64,000 bases of DNA, taken from Saccharospirillum sp. (GTDB lineage: Bacteria; Pseudomonadota; Gammaproteobacteria; Pseudomonadales; Natronospirillaceae). How positions within the stretch are numbered: the first letter of the stretch is position 1; each line of letters starts with the position of its first letter. Shown here one piece after another: positions 56,779 through 64,000 of this stretch. Made by a program: the position numbers and the translations under genes. Under the pieces are notes generated by a model. It worked only from the letters and a program-made list of their open reading frames with translations, had not been told where the DNA came from and did no database searches. The stretch lies in contig JAIUML010000001.1 of the NCBI GenBank assembly GCA_022565595.1, positions 310,001 through 374,000 of the forward strand, written 5' to 3'.

Positions 56779-57534
56779 TCAACGGCAAACAAAACCGCCG
56801 TTTACCGGTATCAACTGCCCGGTCACGAAATTGGCCCAATCTGACAGCAGATAGAGGACGGTGCCGTCGACATCCTCGGGTTGCTGCTCTCGTTTGAACG
56901 CCCGACCTTGCTGATAATAATTGTAGCGCTCCTGAGGCACATACTCGGTGGCTTCGACATGCGTCAGCCCCGGTGCAATGGCATTCACCGAGATACCCTG
57001 ATCACCCAGCTCGCGCGCCATGGAACGAGTCATGGAAATGACGGCGCCCTTGCTGGCCACATAGGCCATCAATTTGGGAGCGCCCCACAGGGCCGTATCT
57101 GATGCAATGTTGACGATTTTTCCGTTACCGGATTGCGCCAACAACGGCACCGCCGCTTTGGTGGTGAGCCAGAGGCCACGGACATTAACGGTCATGACCT
57201 TGTCCCAGAGGTCGATGTCATATTCCACCAGGGTATTACCACCGACACCAGTAGCAATGGCCGCGTTGTTGACCAGGCCATCCAGAGCGCCCTCTTTGGC
57301 CAACGCTTCGAAGCCTGATTCAATAGAAGCCGGATCGGCCTGATTCATGATCAGACTTTGCACCTGGGCCCCCTGATCGCGTAACGCTGTCGCAGTCTGT
57401 TCCAACTCGGCTTCCAGGATGTCGCTGAGCACCAACTGAGCTCCTTGCTCGGCTGCTGCCTCGGCAATGCGCCGACCCAGGCCGCGAGCGGCCCCGGTGA
57501 CCAGAATACGTTTGCCCGCCAATGCCTCACGCAT
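56779..57534 (-). CDS. Short-chain dehydrogenase/reductase, canonical
   Basis: The 251-residue protein has TGAARGLG (14-21), NNAA, NIASD and the catalytic YVASK near residues 157-161. In a Rieske operon it could oxidise a cis-dihydrodiol or a hydroxylated product. It starts 8 nt inside the Rieske oxygenase gene and precedes the reductase by 13 nt. Confidence 0.9.
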   Translation of the reverse strand: MREALAGKRILVTGAARGLGRRIAEAAAEQGAQLVLSDILEAELEQTATALRDQGAQVQSLIMNQADPASIESGFEALAKEGALDGLVNNAAIATGVGGNTLVEYDIDLWDKVMTVNVRGLWLTTKAAVPLLAQSGNGKIVNIASDTALWGAPKLMAYVASKGAVISMTRSMARELGDQGISVNAIAPGLTHVEATEYVPQERYNYYQQGRAFKREQQPEDVDGTVLYLLSDWANFVTGQLIPVNGGFVCR

Positions 57535-58561
57535 GAGCCGACTCCTGACGCTGAGCCAATTGTTGTTTGGCCATTTTCAACATCACTCGACGCAGACGGG
57601 ACAGACCGACATCGTGCTGATAAAGGTTCTCGTGATGGCGAGCATCCGGTGCCAGGTTTTCGAGAATGACGCGATCCTGCTCGAGCACATCCCAATGCAG
57701 GCCTTCGAGTTTGGTGCGGTACATAAAACGCCAGGCCTGACGTTGCCAGCCTTCAACCTGACGCACCCGCCAGAAAAAGACGCGGCAATGTTGCTCATCT
57801 TCTGGCACCACCATGCCGATAATCCAGAAGGGGCCGCCAGGGCCAAACTTCTTCTGATAAGGAATGGAGAGCCGCAACCAGAGCGCACCACTGGCGCCGT
57901 ATTCGACCCAGTCAAAGTTGACACCGGCCTGCTCGGTTTTCTTGAAGATGAAGCCACTGTCCGTTGGTACCAGGGTCATTTCCGCTTTGCGGTCACCCTC
58001 GGCCATGGAGTGCGAGTCCGAATGCAGGTAGGTGCCATGCATCGGGTCCATGACGTTGTCGATGGCATATTGGTAGTTGCATTGCCAGGTCGCGGTGCAC
58101 AGAAAGTGGCCGTATTCGTCGCTGTTGCTCAACTGCTCCGGCAACACCAGTTCGGCGGGCTCTTCATCAGCGGTGGTGCCGAACCAGACAAAGATGGCAC
58201 CGTGCTGTTCCTGAACGTGGTAATGGCGCACACAGGGTTTGCCAACCAGAGGGCTGTTGGCAATGGCTGGCACATCCCGCACGACGCCTTCGTGGTCGAC
58301 TTCCACGCCGTGATACCAGCAGGCCAGACGATCGCCCAGGTTCCACCCTTTGGAGAGGCGAGCACCACGGTGCGGGCAGCGATCTTCAACGGCATGGGCG
58401 ACGCCTTCGTGGTCGCGCCAGAGAACAATGTTTTCACCCATGCGGGTCAAACCCAGAGGGTTGCTACCCAGTTCCCAACTGGCGGCAACGGGGTACCACA
58501 GGGAGCGCAGGCCTTGATCAAGCCAGGTTTCCGGGGTCATGGTTTCGGTGGATGCTGTCAT
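57527..58561 (-). CDS. Rieske non-haem iron oxygenase, alpha subunit
   Basis: The protein is about 344 residues. It has the Rieske cluster motif CPHRGARL...CWYHG (C62, H64, C81, H84) and the mononuclear iron site DPMHGTYLH (H175, H180), with a later Asp expected as third ligand. No beta-subunit gene is present, so it is the alpha-only type, such as PobA/VanA- or phthalate-oxygenase-like enzymes that hydroxylate or demethylate aromatic substrates. ATG 58561 with GGAG 8-9 nt upstream is preferred; an in-frame extension is rejected. Confidence 0.9.
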   Translation of the reverse strand: MTASTETMTPETWLDQGLRSLWYPVAASWELGSNPLGLTRMGENIVLWRDHEGVAHAVEDRCPHRGARLSKGWNLGDRLACWYHGVEVDHEGVVRDVPAIANSPLVGKPCVRHYHVQEQHGAIFVWFGTTADEEPAELVLPEQLSNSDEYGHFLCTATWQCNYQYAIDNVMDPMHGTYLHSDSHSMAEGDRKAEMTLVPTDSGFIFKKTEQAGVNFDWVEYGASGALWLRLSIPYQKKFGPGGPFWIIGMVVPEDEQHCRVFFWRVRQVEGWQRQAWRFMYRTKLEGLHWDVLEQDRVILENLAPDARHHENLYQHDVGLSRLRRVMLKMAKQQLAQRQESAHA

Positions 58562-58577
58562 TTCAGTGACTCCTCGC

Positions 58578-58883
58578 TCAATGGCCCAGAACGGCCAGTT
58601 CCTGTGAAAAGGTGGCTTCAGTCCAGGCATTACCTTGCCGATCCTGATGCCCGGCCTTGTTGAGGCCTGCAACAACCTGCTCCAGTTCGGTTGCGCCTTC
58701 GGCGAATATGGCCTCCAACGCTTCTACCAGCGCCAGTTCAAAGGCTTCCGGTTCACGCTCACGGTTTTGCCAGATAAGGTTATCGAAGCCGCCGGGCGCT
58801 TCGATGCGCCCCTGGCCTGGTTCGGTGGAGGGTATGATGCGCGCCCAGTTTTTCAGGCGGGGGTTATAGTTTGGCAGTGACAT
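58578..58883 (-). CDS. Small recombinase-like helix-turn-helix protein in the Rieske operon
   Basis: The protein is about 101 residues, beginning MSLPNYNPRLKNW. The first half is unstructured-looking, the middle is a helix (FELALVEALEAIFAEGATEL). The C-terminus (LNKAGHQDRQGNAWTEATF) resembles the recombinase domain found in serine recombinases (LNxxGxxTPxGxxWT). It cannot be a recombinase itself. Proteins of this description occur beside Rieske oxygenase genes, but their role is not known to me; a helper or protein-interaction role is possible. Confidence 0.7.
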   Translation of the reverse strand: MSLPNYNPRLKNWARIIPSTEPGQGRIEAPGGFDNLIWQNREREPEAFELALVEALEAIFAEGATELEQVVAGLNKAGHQDRQGNAWTEATFSQELAVLGH

Positions 58884-58887
58884 GGCT

Positions 58888-59205
58888 TCAGCCCTCGCTG
58901 TTGAGTTGGAGTTGAACGGTGTCGTCGACGACACGCACCGGGTAGACATGCAGGTCCCGATCCGCCGGTTCGCGCAGGCACTTGCCGGTCTTGATATCAA
59001 AAACCGCCTCATGCAAGGGGCATTCGACCTGGCCGTCTTCCACGAAACCCTGCGACAGCAAGGCATATGCATGAGGACAGACGTCCTCCAGGGCGTAATA
59101 TTCGCCATCGACTCTATAAATGCCGACTTCTTTTCCATCGACCTTGGCCGAATAAGGAAAATCGTCCTGAACATCGCCCGTCTTGCAAATAATCTCCCAG
59201 CTCAT
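58888..59205 (-). CDS. Rieske-type ferredoxin
   Basis: Small electron carrier for the oxygenase. The protein is about 105 residues with the cluster motif CPHAYALLSQG...CPLHEAVFD (C43, H45, C62, H65). ATG 59205 has GGAGGAGAG upstream, a strong site. It is first in operon III, about 38 nt below shared motif copy C. Confidence 0.92.
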   Translation of the reverse strand: MSWEIICKTGDVQDDFPYSAKVDGKEVGIYRVDGEYYALEDVCPHAYALLSQGFVEDGQVECPLHEAVFDIKTGKCLREPADRDLHVYPVRVVDDTVQLQLNSEG

Positions 59206-59243
59206 GGCACTCTCCTCCGCTTTCATGTCTGTGGCTGAACGGT

Positions 59244-59277
59244 CTTCATATATAAAACTGAAGTTCTTATTTGAATT
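59244..59277 (-). promoter_or_regulatory. Shared operator motif, copy C (operon III)
   Basis: CTTCATATATAAAACT followed after 3 nt by TTCTTATTTGAATT. It aligns gap-free to copies A and B, with one change in the central dyad (AAA in place of GAA). Confidence 0.75.
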
Positions 59278-59326
59278 ACTGCATAGTAATGAAGCAACAA
59301 GACTCGGTCAAATACTATATAGTAAT
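59275..59326 (-). promoter_or_regulatory. Two TACT-N4-AGTA sites upstream of operon III
   Basis: ATTACT-GCAT-AGTAAT (59275-59290) and AATACT-ATAT-AGTAAT (59311-59326) share the same half-sites and lie 36 nt apart. The first touches shared motif copy C. A GntR-type protein is encoded next door and is a candidate binder. Confidence 0.6.
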
Positions 59327-59377
59327 ATAATGATCGTTTTCTATTCAAAATAGTGTGAGCGTTGGCTGCCGAAACAA

Positions 59378-59408
59378 AACCCGCACCGGCTGCTGGGCAG
59401 GCCTATCC
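59378..59408 (+). repeat. Dispersed GC-rich repeat, copy 3
   Basis: Reads AACCCGCACCGGCTGCTGGG, then CAGGCCTATCC. It is the plus-strand counterpart of the copy at 55473-55511. Confidence 0.6.
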
Positions 59409-59511
59409 TGAGCTAGTCTTTAGCGAACCCTAAAAAAGTGTCAGCAATCTTTGTATCAGAGTAGCCCGTTAACTCAGAAATGGCAGGCGACCAGACCTTT
59501 GGATCAACTGC

Positions 59512-60291
59512 TCAATGAGAGCGAACCGTGGTCGACAATTGATAATCGTTGGCGGGGATGTGCATTACTTGCCAGGCGAAGGCCTGGCCGTCGGGAGTCA
59601 GGTAGCGGGTTTCGAGCCGGAGGCCCTGAGGTTTTACTGGTGGGGATTGTGGCCAAATCACTTTTACCGCAGCGGCTGGCAGTGTGACTGGGCTTACGCG
59701 GTTTTCGGCCAGCCAGTGTGGTACCAGGCCTTGCTCCTGGAGCAGAGGAATCAGGCTCTGGTGTTCGAGGGCTGCGGTGGGTAACTGAGACAAGTGAGGC
59801 GCCCAGTCGGCTCTCAGGTAGACCTCGGTGTGGCAATAGAAAGCGCCATCGATGCCATCCTGCCGCACCCAGTGTACGTAGCCAGCGTCGCATTTGCCCA
59901 GTAAATTGGACCAGGGGCCTGTGCGCTGGCTGATTTCCTGTTTCAGCACCTTGATAAACACCATTTTCACCAGGCTGCCATCGGGGCGGACAAAGCTGAA
60001 ACTCGGTGTGCCGATGGCGCGGCGGTGATCGCCACCAGCGACAAAGGTGCCCATGCGCCGTTTGCGGTGCAGGTCGCCGCTGTCGACCAGTACTTTCAGG
60101 GCTTTTTGAATGGTGCCCAGGCTAACTGGCAGCACCTCGGCCATGGCCTGCTCTGTGGGCAAGCGGGTGCCCTCGGGCCAGTGACCGGAGGCGATCAAGT
60201 CGATAACAGCATCACGCATGCACAGGTATTTGGGCGAGCCGGGTGAAGCAGCCAGTTGTTGCTGAACGGCCGTGGTTAGTTGATTCAACAT
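59512..60291 (-). CDS. GntR-family regulator with UTRA domain
   Basis: The protein is about 259 residues with an N-terminal winged helix (PKYLCMRDAVIDLIASGHWPEG, then LPTEQAMAEVLPVSLGTIQKAL) and a UTRA ligand-binding domain from about residue 95. It is encoded directly after corA (7 nt) and could govern corA or the neighbouring Rieske operon. ATG 60291 is preferred; a TTG 6 nt upstream is also in frame. Confidence 0.88.
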   Translation of the reverse strand: MLNQLTTAVQQQLAASPGSPKYLCMRDAVIDLIASGHWPEGTRLPTEQAMAEVLPVSLGTIQKALKVLVDSGDLHRKRRMGTFVAGGDHRRAIGTPSFSFVRPDGSLVKMVFIKVLKQEISQRTGPWSNLLGKCDAGYVHWVRQDGIDGAFYCHTEVYLRADWAPHLSQLPTAALEHQSLIPLLQEQGLVPHWLAENRVSPVTLPAAAVKVIWPQSPPVKPQGLRLETRYLTPDGQAFAWQVMHIPANDYQLSTTVRSH

Positions 60292-60297
60292 GGGCAA

Positions 60298-61248
60298 CTA
60301 TAACCACCCCTTGAATTTGAAGAAAAGATACGGCGCGATACCCGAGGCCAGAATAAAGCCCAGCGCCATGGGGTAGCCGTAAACAAAATCGAGCTCGGGC
60401 ATGTTGGCGAAGTTCATACCATAAATACTGCCGACAACAGCAGGCGGCAAGAATACCACGGCTGCAATCGAGAACGTCTTGATGATCTGGTTCTGCTTGA
60501 TATTGATAAAACCCTGGGTCGAATCCATCAGGAAGTTGATTTTCTCGAACAGGAAACTGGTGTGCGTCAGCAGTGTTTCAATATCATGAAGCACCTCAAG
60601 GCAAACCTGTTGCGCCACCTCGTTAGTGCGCAGGTGACGCTGCAAAAAGGCTATGGCTCTCTGGGTGTCCATCAGACACAAACGAATTTTCCCGTTACTG
60701 TCTTCGAGTTTGGCCAATTGGTCGATGGCCCATTCCAGATCGGAGTCCTCTTCTTCCAGCACCACCTTGCTCACGGCTTCCAGATCACGATGAATGTCTT
60801 CAATAAAATCGGCGAGGTTCTCTACCTTCTGATCCAGGATGGTGAGCAGGAGGTCCGTAGCTGTGCTGGCTTCTACCTGACCGGCTCGTGCGCGTAATCT
60901 TAACAGACGGAAATCGGCCAGTTTGCCTTCTCGCACGGTGATCAGCCGTTGCGGCTGCAGCAAGAAGGCCACCGTTTCGGTTTTATGCCGCCCTTCCGTG
61001 TGACTCAAGAACAGGGTGTGAATGTGAATGCCTTCTTCGTCAATGAAGTACCTGGCTGATGATTCGATTTCTCTTACTTCATTCGACTGGGGCAGATCGG
61101 AACGCAGCAAGGTGTTTAACAGCTCGCGTTCCTCGGCACTGGGCTCATGGGCGTCCAGCCAATCGGCGCGGCGCAGGTCCGCCTGGGAGAAATCCTCCTG
61201 CTCTATCCGTACGATGCGCTCGGGTTTTAACTGAAACAACCTTAACAT
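60298..61248 (-). CDS. corA: CorA magnesium/cobalt transporter
   Basis: CorA is a pentameric divalent-cation channel. The protein is about 316 residues, the same as E. coli CorA. It has EIESSARYFIDEEGIHIH near 62, KIRLCLMDTQRAI near 180, the signature YGMNF between two C-terminal helices, and an ending of FKFKGWL. ATG 61248 follows GAGGA and gives the canonical start; 17 extra in-frame residues upstream are unlikely to be translated. Confidence 0.94.
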   Translation of the reverse strand: MLRLFQLKPERIVRIEQEDFSQADLRRADWLDAHEPSAEERELLNTLLRSDLPQSNEVREIESSARYFIDEEGIHIHTLFLSHTEGRHKTETVAFLLQPQRLITVREGKLADFRLLRLRARAGQVEASTATDLLLTILDQKVENLADFIEDIHRDLEAVSKVVLEEEDSDLEWAIDQLAKLEDSNGKIRLCLMDTQRAIAFLQRHLRTNEVAQQVCLEVLHDIETLLTHTSFLFEKINFLMDSTQGFINIKQNQIIKTFSIAAVVFLPPAVVGSIYGMNFANMPELDFVYGYPMALGFILASGIAPYLFFKFKGWL

Positions 61249-61350
61249 CTCCTCTTCCTCAACTTGATGACCCGATTTCTGGCTGCCACTCAGCATCACC
61301 CCTGACTGAGTTTGTTCCTATACTTGCCCATGCTAAGCCAGACGGTTTAA

Positions 61351-61416
61351 TTCGACTAAAAAAATTATTGACCTAAAAGCAGACTGCCGCCATTATATTT
61401 TCGACTAACAAAATAA
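61351..61416 (+). promoter_or_regulatory. xylB promoter and ROK/XylR-type operator repeats
   Basis: A candidate promoter has TTGACC (61368-61373), a 17-nt spacer and CATTAT (61391-61396). Two copies of TTCGACTAA, each followed by an A-rich run, flank it at 61351 and 61400. The second copy, TTATATTTTCGACTAACAAA followed by ATAA, resembles sites of ROK-family repressors (XylR, NagC, Mlc). No xylR gene is in view. Confidence 0.5.
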
Positions 61417-61442
61417 ATAAGATCACAGAAGAGGCAACCCCT

Positions 61443-62915
61443 ATGTATCTTGGCCTGGACCTTGGCACCTCCAGCTTGAAAGCCGTCCTGATCGATGCTC
61501 AGGGCCATGTACTGTGTAGCGCCAGTGTGCCTCTGACAACGCAACAACCCAGGCCTTTATGGAGCGAACAGCACACCGCCCCCTGGTGGCAAGCCTTGCT
61601 GACTGCGGTTGCCGACCTGACTCAGCGCCATGATCTGCAACAGCTCAAGGCTATAGGGCTCTCCGGTCATATGCACGGTGCCGTTCTGCTCGACAGCAAT
61701 TATAAGGTGTTGCGCCCCTGCATTCTCTGGAACGATGGCCGCAGCAGTGCCGAGTGCGCCGAGCTCGAGGCGGCCCTGCCCGACGTCCGCGAACGCAGTG
61801 GCAACCTGGCCATGCCTGGTTTTACCGCACCCAAGCTGCTCTGGGTTAAACACCATGAGCCGGACCTGTTCGCACAGGTCTCTACTGTGCTGTTGCCCAA
61901 GGACTACCTTCGCTTGCTGCTGACCGGAACCCTGGTCTCGGAAATGTCCGATGCCGCTGGCACGCTCTGGCTGAACCCGGCTCTGCGCGATTGGGACGAT
62001 CAATTGCTCGCCGCTTCAGGCTTGAACCGAGCACAAATGCCTACCCTGATTGAAGGCAGCCAGTCCAGTGGCACCCTGACCGCGGAGGCCGCCAAGGCCC
62101 TGGGGTTACCCCGGGTGCCTGTCGCCGGTGGTGCCGGCGATAACGCCGCCGGGGCCATTGGCGTGGGTGTCACTGAACCCGGCCAGGGCTTTATTTCATT
62201 GGGTACGTCTGGGGTCTATTTTGCCGTCAGCGCCGCCCACCATGCCGAGCCCGAACAGACCGTTCATGCCTTTTGCCATTGCCTGCCCAAACGTTGGCAT
62301 CAAATGTCCGTGACACTCGGTGCCGCCAGTTCACTGGAATGGTTTTCAGGCATTACCGGTCAATCTGTATCGGTGTTGCTGCAGGAGCTGGACGACAGCG
62401 GCCTGACCGAAACCGAGGTGACCTTTCTGCCCTATCTCAGCGGCGAACGCACCCCGCACAACAACCCTTACCTGACGGGCCAGTTTTTTGGTTTGACCCA
62501 CCGCAGCGGTCGCCCGGCCATGACCCTGGCCATTCTCGAAGGCGTCGCCTTCAGCATGGCTGACGGCGAAGACGCCCTGACGGCGGCAGGCACTGCGTTG
62601 AACGACATCAGCCTGATTGGCGGCGGCGCTCGCTCTTCTCGTTGGCGCCAGTTGTTGGCCGATGTACTGCGACGCCCACTGCACTTTCGCGAAGGCGGTG
62701 AAGTCGGGCCCGGCCTCGGGGCTGCACGACTGGCGGCCCTGATGGTTGAGGGCGATTCTGCCGAGCAGATCGCCCGGCTGTGCCCACCACCCCCCATCAT
62801 CGAAAGCCACACACCCGACCCGGAACGGGCCAACTATTTTCAACAACAACTGGCGCGCTACCGTGCCTTGTATCAACAGACCAGGGTGCTGAGCTGCCCA
62901 GAGTCCCCGGAGTGA
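61443..62915 (+). CDS. xylB: Xylulokinase
   Basis: XylB phosphorylates D-xylulose to xylulose-5-phosphate. The 490-residue protein has the FGGY kinase N-terminus [30 protein letters not shown] near 75, WNDGRS near 97, [14 protein letters not shown] near 227, and [19 protein letters not shown] near 390. GAAGAGG lies 8 nt before the ATG. It is 5 nt before xylA. Confidence 0.95.
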   Translation: MYLGLDLGTSSLKAVLIDAQGHVLCSASVPLTTQQPRPLWSEQHTAPWWQALLTAVADLTQRHDLQQLKAIGLSGHMHGAVLLDSNYKVLRPCILWNDGRSSAECAELEAALPDVRERSGNLAMPGFTAPKLLWVKHHEPDLFAQVSTVLLPKDYLRLLLTGTLVSEMSDAAGTLWLNPALRDWDDQLLAASGLNRAQMPTLIEGSQSSGTLTAEAAKALGLPRVPVAGGAGDNAAGAIGVGVTEPGQGFISLGTSGVYFAVSAAHHAEPEQTVHAFCHCLPKRWHQMSVTLGAASSLEWFSGITGQSVSVLLQELDDSGLTETEVTFLPYLSGERTPHNNPYLTGQFFGLTHRSGRPAMTLAILEGVAFSMADGEDALTAAGTALNDISLIGGGARSSRWRQLLADVLRRPLHFREGGEVGPGLGAARLAALMVEGDSAEQIARLCPPPPIIESHTPDPERANYFQQQLARYRALYQQTRVLSCPESPE

Positions 62916-62920
62916 TTCAG

Positions 62921-64000
62921 ATGACCGACTACTTTAATGCCATCTCCCCTATTCGTTACGAAGGGCCGAATTCCGATAACCCCCTGGCCTTTCACCATTA
63001 CGATCCGGAACGCCTGGTCCTGGGCAAGCCATTGAAAGACCATTTGCGCTTTGCCGTCTGCTACTGGCACAACTTCTGTTGGAATGGTGCCGACGTGTTC
63101 GGTGACGGCACCTTTCATCGCCCCTGGCACCAGGGAAGCGACGAAATGGCACTGGCCCAACACAAAATGGACGTGGCCTTCGACTTTTTCCAGAAACTGG
63201 GCGCGCCCTTCTGGACCTTCCATGACTACGACATCGCACCGGAAGGCAGCACCATTCGCGAAAGCCGCGACAACCTGGCGCGCATGGTGGATCTGGCTGA
63301 ACAGAAACAGGAAGAAACCGGCGTCGGCCTGCTCTGGGGCACCGCCAAGAACTTCGGCAATCGCCGCTATATGGCGGGCGCGGCCACCAACCCCAACCCG
63401 GAAGTGTTCGCCTACGCCGCCTCCCAGGTGCAGCAGGCCATGGAAGCAACGCATCGACTGGGTGGCGCCAACTACGTGCTCTGGGGTGGGCGCGAGGGCT
63501 ACGAAAGCCTGCTCAACACCGACCTCAAACGCGAACAGGAACAACTGGGCCGTTTCATGCAGTTGGTGGTCGAACACAAACACAAGATCGGCTTCAAAGG
63601 CACTCTGCTGATCGAGCCCAAACCCCAGGAGCCGACCAAGCACCAGTACGATTACGACAGCGCAACGGTGTTTGGGTTCTTGCAGAAATACGGCCTGGAA
63701 AAAGAGGTCAAGGTCAACATCGAGGTCAACCACGCCACCCTGGCGGGCCACACCTTTGAGCACGAAGTGGCGACGGCATCCTCTTTGGGCATCCTCGGCT
63801 CAATCGATGCCAACCGTGGCGACCACCAGAACGGCTGGGATACCGACCAGTACCCCAACAACGTCGAAGAGATGACACTCGCCTGCTACGAGATCATCAA
63901 GGCTGGTGGCTTCACCACCGGCGGCTTCAACTTCGACACCAAACTGCGCCGCACGTCCATCGACCCGACTGATCTCTTCCATGCACACATCGGCGGCATG
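62921..64000 (+). CDS. xylA: Xylose isomerase (runs off the window)
   Basis: XylA interconverts D-xylose and D-xylulose. The first 360 residues are present; the C-terminal end lies beyond the window. Seen are [10 protein letters not shown] (catalytic His) near 100, [15 protein letters not shown] near 145, metal-binding [15 protein letters not shown] near 231, [16 protein letters not shown] near 266, and [20 protein letters not shown] near 290. ATG 62921 gives the canonical N-terminus. The order xylB-xylA is the reverse of E. coli xylAB. Confidence 0.95.
   Translation, partial: MTDYFNAISPIRYEGPNSDNPLAFHHYDPERLVLGKPLKDHLRFAVCYWHNFCWNGADVFGDGTFHRPWHQGSDEMALAQHKMDVAFDFFQKLGAPFWTFHDYDIAPEGSTIRESRDNLARMVDLAEQKQEETGVGLLWGTAKNFGNRRYMAGAATNPNPEVFAYAASQVQQAMEATHRLGGANYVLWGGREGYESLLNTDLKREQEQLGRFMQLVVEHKHKIGFKGTLLIEPKPQEPTKHQYDYDSATVFGFLQKYGLEKEVKVNIEVNHATLAGHTFEHEVATASSLGILGSIDANRGDHQNGWDTDQYPNNVEEMTLACYEIIKAGGFTTGGFNFDTKLRRTSIDPTDLFHAHIGGM

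Noticed and set aside
59512-59893. Alternative frame opposite or within the GntR gene encoding a Pro/Arg/Ser-rich peptide
   Set aside because: It overlaps the well-supported GntR/UTRA frame and has low-information composition.
62873-63763. 296-codon open frame opposite xylA
   Set aside because: xylA is unmistakable on the other strand; this is a codon-bias artefact.

Overview
The window looks like chromosome of a marine-type gammaproteobacterium of the Oceanospirillales/Pseudomonadales kind. The order hfq-hflX-hflK-hflC-hisZ-purA-rnr, preceded by queG/tsaE-amiB-mutL-miaA, is typical of that group, and almost every protein reads as gammaproteobacterial. A Saccharospirillum- or Reinekea-like host is my guess from overall character, not something the sequence proves. 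No tRNA, rRNA, insertion sequence, phage gene or CRISPR array was seen.

Region 1 (1-13.8 kb) is housekeeping: rnr (5' end only), purA, hisZ, hflC, hflK, hflX, hfq, miaA, mutL, amiB and tsaE, all on the minus strand, then queG and plsC on the plus strand. rnr appears to start with the rare codon ATT. Region 2 (13.9-30.9 kb) is mixed chromosomal genes: a YigZ protein, an SGNH hydrolase that has lost its nucleophilic serine, a POTRA-less Omp85-like barrel, trxB, ampE, nadC, two TraF-like outer-membrane proteins flanking a lipoprotein, cca, a pteridine reductase, a homologue of the queuosine mannosyltransferase QTMAN, ubiX, tesB, alkB and small unknowns. Region 3 (31.0-41.3 kb) holds a glycerol-3-phosphate/glycerophosphodiester locus. 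It contains an UgpBAEC importer, a UgpQ phosphodiesterase, a GlpR/DeoR regulator, a HAD phosphatase and a Na/Pi transporter. It reads as import, hydrolysis, possible dephosphorylation, and disposal of phosphate.

Region 4 (41.4-60.3 kb) is the most unusual part, a catabolic island in three minus-strand operons. Operon I: IclR regulator, VOC dioxygenase, cupin, alpha/beta hydrolase, SDR, aspartate-dehydrogenase-like protein, aldehyde dehydrogenase, ThDP enzyme. Operon II: NicC-like FAD monooxygenase, TRAP transporter PQM, cytoplasmic sulfatase. Operon III: Rieske ferredoxin, small recombinase-like HTH protein, Rieske oxygenase, SDR, ferredoxin reductase. One 34-bp palindromic motif sits just upstream of the first gene of all three operons (49367-49400, 55243-55276, 59244-59277). 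This argues for a single regulon, probably under the IclR protein. The likely substrate is an aromatic or heteroaromatic acid, possibly entering as a sulfate ester, but its identity cannot be read from sequence. A second motif (TACT-N4-AGTA) occurs twice before operon III and in degenerate form before operon I.

Region 5 (60.3-64 kb) has corA with a GntR/UTRA regulator, then xylB and the start of xylA (cut by the window end), with ROK-type operator candidates ahead of xylB.
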